From Diplocloster hominis (GTDB lineage: Bacteria > Bacillota > Clostridia > Lachnospirales > Lachnospiraceae): a stretch of DNA of 64,000 bases. Made by a program: the position numbers and the translations under genes. Shown here piece after piece: positions 10,029 to 17,934 of this stretch (position 1 is the first letter of the stretch; every line of letters starts with the position of its first letter). The notes beneath the pieces were generated by a model that saw only the letters and a list, made by a program, of their open reading frames with translations, made no database searches and was not told where the DNA came from. The DNA is taken from positions 186,001-250,000 of the forward strand of contig NZ_JAWDIY010000001.1 of NCBI RefSeq assembly GCF_032380655.1, given 5' to 3'.

Positions 10029-10064
10029 AACATGATACAGGATATTAATATCACCCATCATGTT
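10029..10064. promoter_or_regulatory. 36-bp dyad-symmetric site in the leader of the BREX-like operon
   Basis: AACATGAT and ATCATGTT face each other around a perfect 12-bp palindrome GATATTAATATC, with 4-bp spacers on both sides, so the whole block has one centre of symmetry. It lies between the predicted promoter and the first gene. It could be an operator for a dimeric or tetrameric repressor, or an RNA hairpin in the leader. The regulator is not in the window. Confidence 0.5.
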
Positions 10065-10222
10065 TTATACAAACTCAGAGAAATCCTCAAGCTTACAATA
10101 AAAATATGATTCATTTTGCAAAGCACTTCGATAGAAATAACATTGACATACCACTCTATATCCCATAAGCATTAAATTTATAGGAGAAAGCAGACACTAG
10201 AGGATTGAAAAATATATTTAAC

Positions 10223-10251
10223 ATTATACCACGGGGGTATTTAACAATCAA
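10223..10251 (-). promoter_or_regulatory. Predicted sigma-A promoter of the BREX-like operon
   Basis: On the minus strand TTGATT (10251-10246) and a perfect TATAAT (10228-10223) are separated by 17 bp. This would give a leader of about 235 nt before the first gene. The -35 box is imperfect, which fits a promoter that needs an activator; a tandem repeat lies directly upstream. Confidence 0.55.
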
Positions 10252-10255
10252 TTCT

Positions 10256-10301
10256 GTTTGAAAATAAGACTAACGACAGTTTGAAAATAAGACTAACGAC
10301 A
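10256..10301. repeat. Two identical tandem 23-bp direct repeats upstream of the BREX promoter
   Basis: Two perfect adjacent copies (10256-10278 and 10279-10301) with core GAAAATAAGACTAACGACA. They begin 4 bp upstream of the predicted -35 box, a position expected for an activator or repressor array. They could also be a simple slippage duplication at an island boundary. Confidence 0.7.
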
Positions 10302-10787
10302 GGCAGCGGCTTCCTTCTGATGCCTTCCCAGGCATCTTTCACCATATTAGTTCTTTTAATCTAAAGCTATGTAGTTATCCTACTACGTGATCATCGATCC
10401 GAATCAGCTTAGGAACACACTGAACCAGATCTATACAACACTTTTCTAATTCCAATCGTTCTTCGCCTTTTGATTCTATCAGCCAAAATCAATATTTTCT
10501 CATTTTTGCCTAACAGAAAAATTAGGAAAGCGTAACATTCCATGTACACTTCAGTAGGCCCTGTGCCTTCTCCGCTTTCTTAATCGTCACATCCCCAAAT
10601 ACATAATTGAAACGATAAAGTCATCCATTCGTCTGCACACACCATATCTTGAATGCTCCAGTAAAGCTTTTTACCTCCTACTGTTTGCTATTGTCAATAT
10701 AACATGAAATCCCCCATAAATAGCTTGCACTACTTTAAAATACAGGTAATAAATGTAATAGCTATCCTTCCTGCCATTCTCCGTTAA
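10302..10787. other. Gene-free stretch with degraded coding remnants at the island edge
   Basis: No intact gene is seen. The minus strand holds short in-frame stretches broken by stops, for instance about 37 codons ending near 10385 (ERLELEKCCIDLVQ) and about 30 codons around 10530-10620 (FNYVFGDVTIKKAEKAQGLL). One of these blocks is preceded by an AGGAGG. They look like relics of genes lost at the junction between the defence region and the lysS-greA core, but no family can be named. Confidence 0.4.
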
Positions 10788-10832
10788 CAAAAAAACGAGC
10801 CACCTGGCAATTTAATCACCAACCGGCTCGTC
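10788..10832 (-). terminator. Rho-independent terminator after lysS
   Basis: On the minus strand ACGAGCC pairs with GGCTCGT across a 23-nt loop and is followed by seven T residues. It lies 40 bp past the lysS stop and closes the greA-lysS operon. Confidence 0.75.
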
Positions 10833-10871
10833 TCCATCTATTCATTAAATAAATTTTCAAAACCAAACTCT

Positions 10872-12842
10872 TTAATACAACTTCGCTCCAGCCGGAATAC
10901 GGTCATCCACTATCAGCAGATTCAGTCCTTCATGCCCATCTTCCTCATGAACTGCGGAAATCAGCATCCCACAGGAGTCAATCCCCATCATTTTTCTCGG
11001 CGGCAGATTAACGATCGCAATCGCTGTCTTTCCGATCAGTTCTTCCGGCTCATAATAATCATGAATTCCGCTTAAAATCGTACGATCCGTACCGGACCCA
11101 TCATCCAGCACAAACTGTAACAGCTTCTTGCTTTTCGGAACCGCAGCGCAGTCTTTGATCTTCACCGCACGGAAATCCGACTTGCTAAAGGTCTCGAAAT
11201 CCACCTGTTCTTCAAATAACGGTTCAATCTTAACCTTAGAGAAGTCGATCGCTTCAGGAACTTTTTCAAATGTTTCCGAAGCTTTTACAGATGCCTCCGA
11301 AGCATATACAGCTTCTTGCGGGGCAGCTTTTTCCGATCTCTTAGGCGCATCGGAGCCACCGATACTCTTCATCGTGGGGAACAGCAGCACATCCCGGATC
11401 GCTGAAGAATCCGTCATCAGCATACACATCCGGTCAATACCATAACCAATCCCACCTGTAGGCGGCATACCGATCTCCAGCGCGTTCAGGAAATCCTCAT
11501 CCGTATGGTTGGCCTCTTCATCACCCTGAGCCAGTAATTCCTCCTGCGCCCGGAACCGTTCTCTCTGATCGATCGGGTCGTTTAACTCGGAATAAGCATT
11601 CGCCATCTCCCACCCGTTCATAAAGAACTCGAACCGCTCCACATAATCCGGATTCCCGGGTTTTCTCTTGGTAAGCGGCGAGATCTCCACCGGATGATCC
11701 ATCACAAAGGTCGGCTGAATCAGGTGTTCTTCCACATATTCCTCAAAGAACAGGCTTAAGATATCACCCTTCTTATGGCGGGCCTCGAAAGCGATTCCTC
11801 TCTCTTTCGCCAGCGCCTTGGCTTCTTCCTCGGTCTGAATCTCGTCAAAATCAATCCCTGCATATTTCTTGACAGCGTCGACCATGGTAATCCGTTCAAA
11901 AGGCTTGCCCAGATCCATCTCGACCCCATTATAAACGATCTTCGTGGTGCCCAGAACTTCCTGAGCCACATATCGGTACAGGTTCTCAGTCAGGTCCATC
12001 ATTCCGTTATAATCCGTGTACGCCTGATATAGCTCCATTAAGGTAAATTCCGGATTATGCCTGGTGTCCAGTCCCTCATTACGGAATACTCTTCCGATCT
12101 CGTAGACTCTCTCCAGCCCGCCGACGATCAGTCTCTTGAGGTAAAGTTCCAGCGATATCCGAAGCTTTAGGTCCTCATCCAGCGCATTAAAATGTGTCTC
12201 AAAAGGTCTGGCTGCCGCGCCTCCGGCATTGGATACCAGCATGGGCGTCTCCACTTCCATGAAGCCCTGCGCGTCCAGGAATCTGCGGATCGTACTGATA
12301 ATCTTCGACCGTTTGATAAAGGTATCTTTTACCTCCTGGTTCATGATCAGATCCACATATCTTTGGCGGTAACGGATATCTGTATCCTTTAACCCATGGA
12401 ACTTTTCAGGAAGAATCTGCAGGCTTTTGGACAGAAGGGTCACTTGTGCCGCATGGATGGAGATCTCTCCGGTCTTAGTGGTAAAGACCTCGCCTTTTAT
12501 ACCTACAATATCTCCGATATCAAATTTCTTAAACTCTTTATAGGCCTCTTCCCCGATGCTGTCTCTGGCTACGTAAGACTGGATATTCCCCTTGAGATCC
12601 TGAATATTGCAGAAAGACGCTTTTCCCATCACACGTTTGGACATAACACGGCCCGCCACGGATACCTGCGTTCCTTCCAGCGTCTCATAGTTATCCTTCA
12701 CTTCCTGGCTATGATGCGTGGCATCATATTTCATGATCTGAAACGGGTCTTTTCCGTTCGCCTGTAATTCTTCCAGCTTTTCCCGGCGGATCTTCCGCAG
12801 CTGATTGATGTCCTGTTCCTGTACATTCTTTTGTTCAGCCAA
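10872..12842 (-). CDS. lysS: Class II lysyl-tRNA synthetase with C-terminal tRNA-binding (EMAP/CsaA-like) domain
   Basis: Charges tRNA-Lys with lysine in the cytoplasm. The 656-aa protein has an N-terminal OB-fold anticodon-binding domain (about residues 55-160), class II motif 2 (RVFRNEGLDTRHNPEFT, about 255-275) and motif 3 (GIGYGIDRMCML, about 475-490). An A/E/K-rich linker (about 505-545) leads to a further domain (about 550-656) that matches the tRNA-binding OB fold of MetRS C-termini and CsaA (SDFRAVKIKDC, then SGIHDYYEPEELIGK). Bacterial LysRS is normally near 490-510 aa, so this is an extended form. It follows greA by 13 bp and shares its promoter. Confidence 0.95.
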   Translation of the reverse strand: MAEQKNVQEQDINQLRKIRREKLEELQANGKDPFQIMKYDATHHSQEVKDNYETLEGTQVSVAGRVMSKRVMGKASFCNIQDLKGNIQSYVARDSIGEEAYKEFKKFDIGDIVGIKGEVFTTKTGEISIHAAQVTLLSKSLQILPEKFHGLKDTDIRYRQRYVDLIMNQEVKDTFIKRSKIISTIRRFLDAQGFMEVETPMLVSNAGGAAARPFETHFNALDEDLKLRISLELYLKRLIVGGLERVYEIGRVFRNEGLDTRHNPEFTLMELYQAYTDYNGMMDLTENLYRYVAQEVLGTTKIVYNGVEMDLGKPFERITMVDAVKKYAGIDFDEIQTEEEAKALAKERGIAFEARHKKGDILSLFFEEYVEEHLIQPTFVMDHPVEISPLTKRKPGNPDYVERFEFFMNGWEMANAYSELNDPIDQRERFRAQEELLAQGDEEANHTDEDFLNALEIGMPPTGGIGYGIDRMCMLMTDSSAIRDVLLFPTMKSIGGSDAPKRSEKAAPQEAVYASEASVKASETFEKVPEAIDFSKVKIEPLFEEQVDFETFSKSDFRAVKIKDCAAVPKSKKLLQFVLDDGSGTDRTILSGIHDYYEPEELIGKTAIAIVNLPPRKMMGIDSCGMLISAVHEEDGHEGLNLLIVDDRIPAGAKLY

Positions 12843-12855
12843 AATTTTTCACTCC

Positions 12856-13338
12856 TTAGTTGGATCTCTGGATTTCTAATATTTTATATTGGATACAGCC
12901 GGCCTGGGCTTCTACGGATACCGTTTCGCCAACCTTGGCGCCCAGCAGTGCTTTTCCTACCGGGGATTCATTGGAGATCTTACCCTCCAGGCTGTTGGCC
13001 TCTGTGGAACCTACGATCTTGAACTCCATCTCTTCGTCGTACTCCACATCGTAGACCTTCACCTTGCATCCTACATTGATCTTATCCAGGTCCACTTCAT
13101 CTTCCACGACCACTTCCGCGTTCTTGAGAATCTTCTCGATCTCTTCAATTCTGGCCTCGATGTCCCTCTGTTCGTCTTTGGCTGCGTCGTATTCCGCGTT
13201 CTCCGACAGATCCCCCTGCTCTCTGGCCTCTTTGATTTTCTGCGCTACTTGTTTGCGTTTAACCACCTTCAGGTCCTGAAGCTCCTCTTCCAGGCTCTTA
13301 AGACCTGCATAGGTTAGTAGGTTCTTCTTTTCTTCCAT
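12856..13338 (-). CDS. greA: Transcription elongation factor GreA
   Basis: A 160-aa protein of normal GreA length. The N-terminal part is an antiparallel coiled coil with the conserved tip region (REQGDLSENAEYDAAKDEQ, about residues 39-57), which inserts into the RNA polymerase secondary channel and stimulates cleavage of backtracked transcripts. The C-terminal FKBP-like domain contains ISNESPVGKALLG. It is the first gene of a two-gene operon with lysS, preceded by a long leader of about 150 nt and a consensus promoter. AGGAGGG lies upstream of the ATG. Confidence 0.97.
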   Translation of the reverse strand: MEEKKNLLTYAGLKSLEEELQDLKVVKRKQVAQKIKEAREQGDLSENAEYDAAKDEQRDIEARIEEIEKILKNAEVVVEDEVDLDKINVGCKVKVYDVEYDEEMEFKIVGSTEANSLEGKISNESPVGKALLGAKVGETVSVEAQAGCIQYKILEIQRSN

Positions 13339-13497
13339 GTAATCTACACCCTCCTGTATCTATCTAACTTGATGAATTTTATTCCCGCATCTGCTCTGTA
13401 TAAGCTGGGCGGCACCCCTTCCGTAAGAAAGGACGGCGGTAAATAGTTACTCCGGACTTAATCCATAACTATTTTAATTTACTTTAACAATCATGAT

Positions 13498-13526
13498 ATT
13501 ATAGCCTATAGACCAACCCTTGTCAA
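13498..13526 (-). promoter_or_regulatory. Consensus sigma-A promoter for greA-lysS
   Basis: On the minus strand TTGACA (13526-13521) and TATAAT (13503-13498) match the consensus exactly with a 17-bp spacer. Transcription would start near 13490, leaving a leader of about 150 nt. I see no recognisable riboswitch in it. Confidence 0.85.
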
Positions 13527-13616
13527 GCCAATGTTTTTATCGCTTTTCCATGGATTTTCTTAACATTGTATCCAGCACTGTTTTACCATTTCCTAACACT
13601 GTTCCTTATCACAAAT

Positions 13617-14531
13617 CTACGAAGTTTGTACACTTAACCTTCGTATCTTCAGATGAAACTCTTCTATCTCCAGGCGCATGCTGTCCAGCTCACATTTGCT
13701 GATCCAGGTGCATTCCCCGCAAAGAGCCGCCTGAAGCAGACGGTTGTCGATAATTTTATCCCCATCCGCTATATCAAAACGGTTGTAAAACGTGATATCC
13801 CGCCGTTTCGCCATGATATCCCGCCGTTTTTTCTCCATACCGGTCAGGTCCAGCACAACCGCGTTCTCCGGATAGTAGCGGTAATCCCGGTCCGCTTCCT
13901 TGTTCAGATCCAGCACTACATTTCCCTGAATCTGACCGTACAATGGTTTTGTAAGTACACTTGCCATCAGACCCGTCTGGGCATATAGCTGTTCTACATA
14001 CTCTTCGAAGAATTCGGGGCGGCTGGTCAGGAGCGTCAGAAAATTCAGGTCCTGTCCAATCTGCGCCAGCACGTATTCCGTATCTGAGTCACCGGAGTCC
14101 ACCACGACCGGCTGGAATCCTCTCCGGTCAATATGATGCCTGTGACACACCCAAGCTGTCCCCTCCCGGATCATGAGATAGGGAAGCAGCCGGCCATCGA
14201 TCAGCAGCGAATCGTCCAGATAGGGTTCCAGCTTCTTTTCCACCACGATATTTTGCACGCCTTCCCGCATTATTATACGGTTTAAAATATTGGTGATATC
14301 TTCCTTTGAAAATTTTTTCAGTCTGTCGTATGTATAGGGGAGCGTCAGCTTCTGCCCCTCCACTTTCAATACTTCCATCTGTTCTTTTTGCACCGGCAGT
14401 TTTTTGTAAAAATACTTTTCCTGAAAATATGTCCTGAGCTTTCCCGGAAGCCATTCCAGATAAGCAGGGACCGGAATTTCTTTATTCTGCCCGGCCGGCA
14501 TCAGATATGTGTAAGCATAGCCGTTCATCAT
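13617..14531 (-). CDS. Conserved-looking hypothetical protein, 304 aa
   Basis: I do not recognise the family. The protein is soluble (no signal peptide or membrane segment), mixed alpha/beta, with a central MIREGTAWVCHRHHIDRRG segment (about residues 120-140) containing a CHRHH cluster. The C-terminal part is rich in R and K and has a CGEC pair near residue 275 plus another Cys in the following CELDS, which could bind metal. It is a single gene with its own spacing: downstream comes the greA promoter, upstream a long palindrome. Codon use and base composition resemble the neighbouring core genes, so it is probably real. Confidence 0.6.
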   Translation of the reverse strand: MMNGYAYTYLMPAGQNKEIPVPAYLEWLPGKLRTYFQEKYFYKKLPVQKEQMEVLKVEGQKLTLPYTYDRLKKFSKEDITNILNRIIMREGVQNIVVEKKLEPYLDDSLLIDGRLLPYLMIREGTAWVCHRHHIDRRGFQPVVVDSGDSDTEYVLAQIGQDLNFLTLLTSRPEFFEEYVEQLYAQTGLMASVLTKPLYGQIQGNVVLDLNKEADRDYRYYPENAVVLDLTGMEKKRRDIMAKRRDITFYNRFDIADGDKIIDNRLLQAALCGECTWISKCELDSMRLEIEEFHLKIRRLSVQTS

Positions 14532-14619
14532 TCTATCATGCCCCGGATCGTTTTATTACTGCTAGTATATTTGTCCTTTGCTGATTATATGTGCAGAACG
14601 TGCGATTATTATGAGGTCC

Positions 14620-14688
14620 GGGATTGAGGAGACGGTTGGGGTGCGGGCCGGCCGGGCTGGCCCGCACCCCAACCGTCTCCTCAATCCC
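14620..14688. repeat. Perfect 30-bp inverted repeat (long GC-rich palindrome)
   Basis: Arms at 14620-14649 and 14659-14688 are perfectly complementary over 30 bp around a 9-nt loop. The arm begins GGGATTGAGGAGACGG and ends GTGCGGGCC. There is no T tract on either side, so it is not a standard terminator. It lies between dusB and the 304-aa gene. The core CCGGCCGGGCTG is shared with the giant inverted repeat at 31.1-31.5 kb. Confidence 0.9.
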
Positions 14689-14721
14689 TGCTTTAATTAC
14701 AGCATTTTTGGACGTGGGAAG

Positions 14722-14761
14722 TAGAACGACAGCAGGTGTTTTAGAAGGACAGCAGGTGTTT
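14722..14761. repeat. 20-bp tandem duplication of the dusB 3' end
   Basis: Two adjacent 20-bp units (14722-14741 and 14742-14761) differ at one base. The right unit is the last codons of dusB; the left unit repeats them, and the dusB stop falls at the junction. It parallels the larger duplication at the cls 3' end. Confidence 0.8.
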
Positions 14762-15772
14762 TAGGTCGTCCAGGGTTTCCATGTCGTTGGAGCGGCGGCG
14801 CAGATCGGCGGAGTGCGGGATTCCGGCGGTGTACCAGGCGACGTGTTTGCGCATTTCCCGAATGGCGGTGTTTTCACCTTTGTATTGGCAGGCCAGGGTG
14901 GCGTGGCGCAGGATCATGGTTTTGATTTCTTCCTGGGTGGGTTTGGGGATGGTTTTTCCGGTTTCCAGGTAGGTGAGGATCTGACGGAAGAGCCAGGGAT
15001 TGCCGCGGACTCCGCGGGCCAGCATGAGGGCGTCGCAGTTGGTTTGGGTCTGCATCTGAAGAGCGCTCTCAGGGGTGGTGATGTCGCCGTTGCCGATGAC
15101 GGGGATGCGGACGGCTTCTTTGACCTGGCGGATGATGTCCCAATCGGCTTTGCCGGAGTAGTACTGTTCCCGGGTGCGGCCGTGGACGGCGATGGCGGCG
15201 ACACCGCAGGCTTCCGCGATTTTGGCGATTTCCACGGCGTTGATGTGGGCGTCGTCGAAGCCTTTTCTTATTTTTACGGTGACCGGTTTTTGGATGGCCT
15301 TTACGGTGCGGGTCAGTATCTGTTCTACGAGGGCGGGATTTTTCATCAGGGCGGAGCCTTCGCCGTTGTTGACTACTTTGGGCACCGGACAGCCCATATT
15401 GATGTCCAGGATGGAGAAGGGCAGAGGTTCGATTTGTTTGGCCATCTCGCTTAGGATGACCGGGTCTGAGCCGAAGAGCTGGAGGGATACCGGGGGCTCG
15501 TCGGGATGGATCCGGAGCAGGTTTTCCGTGTTTTTGTTTTTATAGAAGATGGCTTTGGCGCTGACCATTTCCATACACAGAAGGCCAGCCCCCTGCTCTT
15601 TGCAGAGCAATCGAAATGGCAGGTCTGTTACCCCTGCCATTGGTGCCAAAATCAAATTGTTATCAAGCTCTACATTTCCGATGAGCAGTTTTTTCTTTTT
15701 ATTGACGGATTTGGGTTCTTTTTCCGCTTGGTCTGTTGTGAAAGTTTGTTTATCTGTTTTTACATTTTTCAT
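14741..15772 (-). CDS. dusB: tRNA-dihydrouridine synthase (DusB family)
   Basis: A FMN-dependent enzyme that reduces uridines in the D-loop of tRNA. The TIM-barrel motifs are all present: LAPMAGVTDLPFR (about residues 41-53), LDINMGCPVPKV with the catalytic Cys (about 120-131), VKIRKGFD, AVHGRTREQYYSG, IPVIGNGDI and MLARGVRGNPWLF. The length of 343 aa is normal plus a lysine-rich N-terminal extension of about 30 residues. The start overlaps the coaX 3' end by 23 bp, so the two are translated together. The gene ends in a tandem repeat of its own tail. Confidence 0.95.
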   Translation of the reverse strand: MKNVKTDKQTFTTDQAEKEPKSVNKKKKLLIGNVELDNNLILAPMAGVTDLPFRLLCKEQGAGLLCMEMVSAKAIFYKNKNTENLLRIHPDEPPVSLQLFGSDPVILSEMAKQIEPLPFSILDINMGCPVPKVVNNGEGSALMKNPALVEQILTRTVKAIQKPVTVKIRKGFDDAHINAVEIAKIAEACGVAAIAVHGRTREQYYSGKADWDIIRQVKEAVRIPVIGNGDITTPESALQMQTQTNCDALMLARGVRGNPWLFRQILTYLETGKTIPKPTQEEIKTMILRHATLACQYKGENTAIREMRKHVAWYTAGIPHSADLRRRSNDMETLDDLKHLLSF

Positions 15773-16523
15773 AGATTAATCTCAATCCCTGTAAGGTCAG
15801 CATTGGTTCGTAAATGTCGATGCATTCGGTACTGTCGGCGATCAGTTTGCCCAGGCCGCCGGTGGCTACTACTTTTACATTGGTCAGGCCGGACTCGGCG
15901 ATCATATGGCGGATGATGTATTCGGTCTGGCCGATGTGGCCGTATACCAGCCCTGCCTGCATACTGGAGATGGTTTCTTTGGCCAATATGGAATCGGGCT
16001 TCTTGATCTCGATCTCCGGGAGCTTGGCCGCATCTTCCCACAGCGCTTTTGCGGAAATACGGATTCCTGGTGAGGTGACACCGGCGATAAAGGCTCCTTC
16101 CGCAGTGATCAGGTCATAGGTGGTGGCTGTGCCGAAGTCCAGAACCAGGACCGGCCCGCCGTATAGTTCATAAGCCGCTACCGCATCCACGATCCGGTCG
16201 GCGCCGATTTCTTTTGGATTTTCAGTTACGATTTTAATTCCTGTTTTGATCCCGGGACCCACGACGATCGGGGATACTTTGAAATATTTGATGATCGCGC
16301 TGGTCAGGGAATACATGATATCCGGCACTACGGACGCGATAATGATATCGGTGATATCCGTTACTTTCAGGTTCCGGTGTTCCACCAGATTGCAGATAAA
16401 GATTCCGTATTCGTCGGATGTCCTGGGTAGCTTGGTCGTCATCCGGAACGTACCGATCAGCTCATCGTCGTCGAATACGCCGAGGGTGATGTTTGTATTT
16501 CCCACATCGATTACTAATAGCAT
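15750..16523 (-). CDS. coaX: Type III pantothenate kinase
   Basis: Phosphorylates pantothenate, the first step of coenzyme A synthesis. The 257-aa protein begins with the ASKHA phosphate-1 motif DVGNTNITLGVF (residues 6-17) and has the type III signatures GADRIVDAVAAYELYGG (about 103-119), DFGTATTYDLI with the catalytic Asp (about 124-134) and TGGLGKLIA near the C-terminus. Type III enzymes need a monovalent cation and are not inhibited by CoA. It lies between the 116-aa gene upstream and dusB downstream in one minus-strand block. Confidence 0.95.
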   Translation of the reverse strand: MLLVIDVGNTNITLGVFDDDELIGTFRMTTKLPRTSDEYGIFICNLVEHRNLKVTDITDIIIASVVPDIMYSLTSAIIKYFKVSPIVVGPGIKTGIKIVTENPKEIGADRIVDAVAAYELYGGPVLVLDFGTATTYDLITAEGAFIAGVTSPGIRISAKALWEDAAKLPEIEIKKPDSILAKETISSMQAGLVYGHIGQTEYIIRHMIAESGLTNVKVVATGGLGKLIADSTECIDIYEPMLTLQGLRLIYEKCKNR

Positions 16524-16528
16524 ATCTC

Positions 16529-16879
16529 TTACTCCTCCTCTTCGATATCGATTCCCTGTCCCAGAAAAAATACTTTGTAGAACAGTTCCAGCGATTCCAG
16601 AAGATCCTGCCTGGTCCGCTGTATGTCTTTGATCTTAAGGGCGCTGCCGATCTCATCGTACAGCAGATCCCCTTCGTCTGCGTCCACCACAAATTCCAGG
16701 GTTCCATCCTCCGTGAAACGAAGTGTCAGAATCCCGCCCACGTCTTCCGTAAACAGGACACACATGATTTTCAGCTCATCTTTGATGGAGTCCGGCAGCG
16801 TTTCGAATTCCTCATTGAGATAGTATTTTCTCTCGTAGGCACTCGCGCCGCACAGAACCATATTTTCCTGTTGTCCCAT
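16529..16879 (-). CDS. Conserved hypothetical protein (DUF6145-like), 116 aa
   Basis: A small acidic cytoplasmic protein with no catalytic motif that I can see. The pattern (a short beta-rich start, ILTLRFTEDGTLEF and a C-terminal helix ending in four acidic residues) fits a family I recall from Lachnospiraceae as DUF6145, a label given from memory. It lies 14 bp after birA and 5 bp before coaX, so it is co-transcribed with cofactor genes. No function should be inferred beyond that. Confidence 0.7.
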   Translation of the reverse strand: MGQQENMVLCGASAYERKYYLNEEFETLPDSIKDELKIMCVLFTEDVGGILTLRFTEDGTLEFVVDADEGDLLYDEIGSALKIKDIQRTRQDLLESLELFYKVFFLGQGIDIEEEE

Positions 16880-16893
16880 GACTTGTCTCCCTT

Positions 16894-17931
16894 TTATATA
16901 TACCCGTATACACCGCGCACAGAAACTTCTCCGGCGTATACCTTCTGAAGCGTCTTGTCCTCTTTTTCCACCAGAAGCTCTCCACGCTCATCGATCCCTC
17001 TGGATATACCGCTGTATTCCCCTTTGGGTTCCATCACACGGACCATACCGTCTTTCCCCACCAGAAGTTCATTGTAAATGTCCTTCAGGCCGGACAGGTC
17101 CAGATCTTTTAAAAAGATCTCATAATCCTTTTCAAACCAGTTCAGGACATGTTCCGCCACCGCGGCGCGGGAAAATGTCCTGCCTGCCTCGATCTGCAGG
17201 GAGGTAGCCGTCTGCGCGATCTCATCCGGGAACCCGCCGATATTGACATTGATGCCGCAGCCAATCACGATATGATGAATGTAGTCCACTTCCGCGCTCA
17301 TCTCTGTCAGGATGCCGCAGACTTTTTTCCGGTTCACCACCACATCGTTGGGCCACTTGATGCCCGCTTCCAGGCCGGTGGCCTCACGGATTCCCATGGC
17401 CACGCTGTGAGCCATGACCAGCGTCAGCATGGGCGCGCATTCCGGCATGAATTTCGGTTTCAGGATCAAGGACATCCAGATTCCGCTGCCGGGAGGGGAA
17501 CACCAGCTTCTGCCGCGTCTCCCCTTGCCGGCTGTCTGGATCTCGGATAATACCACCGCTCCGTTCTCCGCCCCATCCATGGCCAGCTGTTTTGCCCGGT
17601 TGTTGGTGGAATCCACGGTATCATAAGCGTAAACTTTTTTACCAAGCCAGCGGGTTTTCAGGCGGCTTTCCAGTTCCTCCGCCGACAGCGTCTCCGGCAG
17701 GGACAGCAGCCGGTAGCCTTTATTCTGCACCGCCTCGATCCGGTATCCGTCATCCGACAGTTTTTGGACCGCTTTCCACACAGCTGTCCGTGAGATCTGC
17801 AGACGCTCACAGAGCTCCTGGCCGGATAAATAGCCCTCTGTGTCCCGAAGTGCCGCCAGCACTCTGCTTCTGGTTGTGCCGGTTCTGGTTTTACCGCTTC
17901 TGGTTGTGCTGCTCTGGGTTGTGCCGCTCAT
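16894..17931 (-). CDS. birA: Bifunctional biotin protein ligase / biotin operon repressor
   Basis: Attaches biotin to carboxylase carrier domains and can act as a biotin-responsive repressor. After a low-complexity T/S/R-rich start (residues 1-22) there is a winged helix (about 23-80, GQELCERLQISRTAVWKAV). The catalytic domain has the biotinyl-AMP motif as GKGRRGRSW (about 135-143), then KWPNDVVV (about 190) and a C-terminal SH3-like domain (about 295-345). The helix-turn-helix indicates a class II, regulatory BirA. No biotin biosynthesis gene lies nearby. The start lies 3 bp after the argF stop, with GAGAGAG as ribosome-binding site. The odd N-terminus reflects imperfect DNA repeats around 17870-17930. 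Confidence 0.94.
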   Translation of the reverse strand: MSGTTQSSTTRSGKTRTGTTRSRVLAALRDTEGYLSGQELCERLQISRTAVWKAVQKLSDDGYRIEAVQNKGYRLLSLPETLSAEELESRLKTRWLGKKVYAYDTVDSTNNRAKQLAMDGAENGAVVLSEIQTAGKGRRGRSWCSPPGSGIWMSLILKPKFMPECAPMLTLVMAHSVAMGIREATGLEAGIKWPNDVVVNRKKVCGILTEMSAEVDYIHHIVIGCGINVNIGGFPDEIAQTATSLQIEAGRTFSRAAVAEHVLNWFEKDYEIFLKDLDLSGLKDIYNELLVGKDGMVRVMEPKGEYSGISRGIDERGELLVEKEDKTLQKVYAGEVSVRGVYGYI

Positions 17932-17934
17932 GCT

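Noticed and set aside
10520..10690. In-frame TGA in a short minus-strand remnant considered as selenocysteine
   Set aside because: The remnant has further stops, no known selenoprotein motif and no SECIS-like hairpin that I could support.
12843..13497. Long greA leader considered as a riboswitch or T-box
   Set aside because: No T-box sequence, no specifier-loop pattern and no recognised riboswitch core; only weak hairpins.
14620..14688. Palindrome considered as a transcription terminator of dusB
   Set aside because: No T tract follows on either strand and the stem is much longer than in the clear terminators of this window.
14813..15454. 213-aa frame opposite dusB
   Set aside because: Gly/Asp/Val-rich shadow of a GC-rich gene; dusB on the other strand has all its catalytic motifs.
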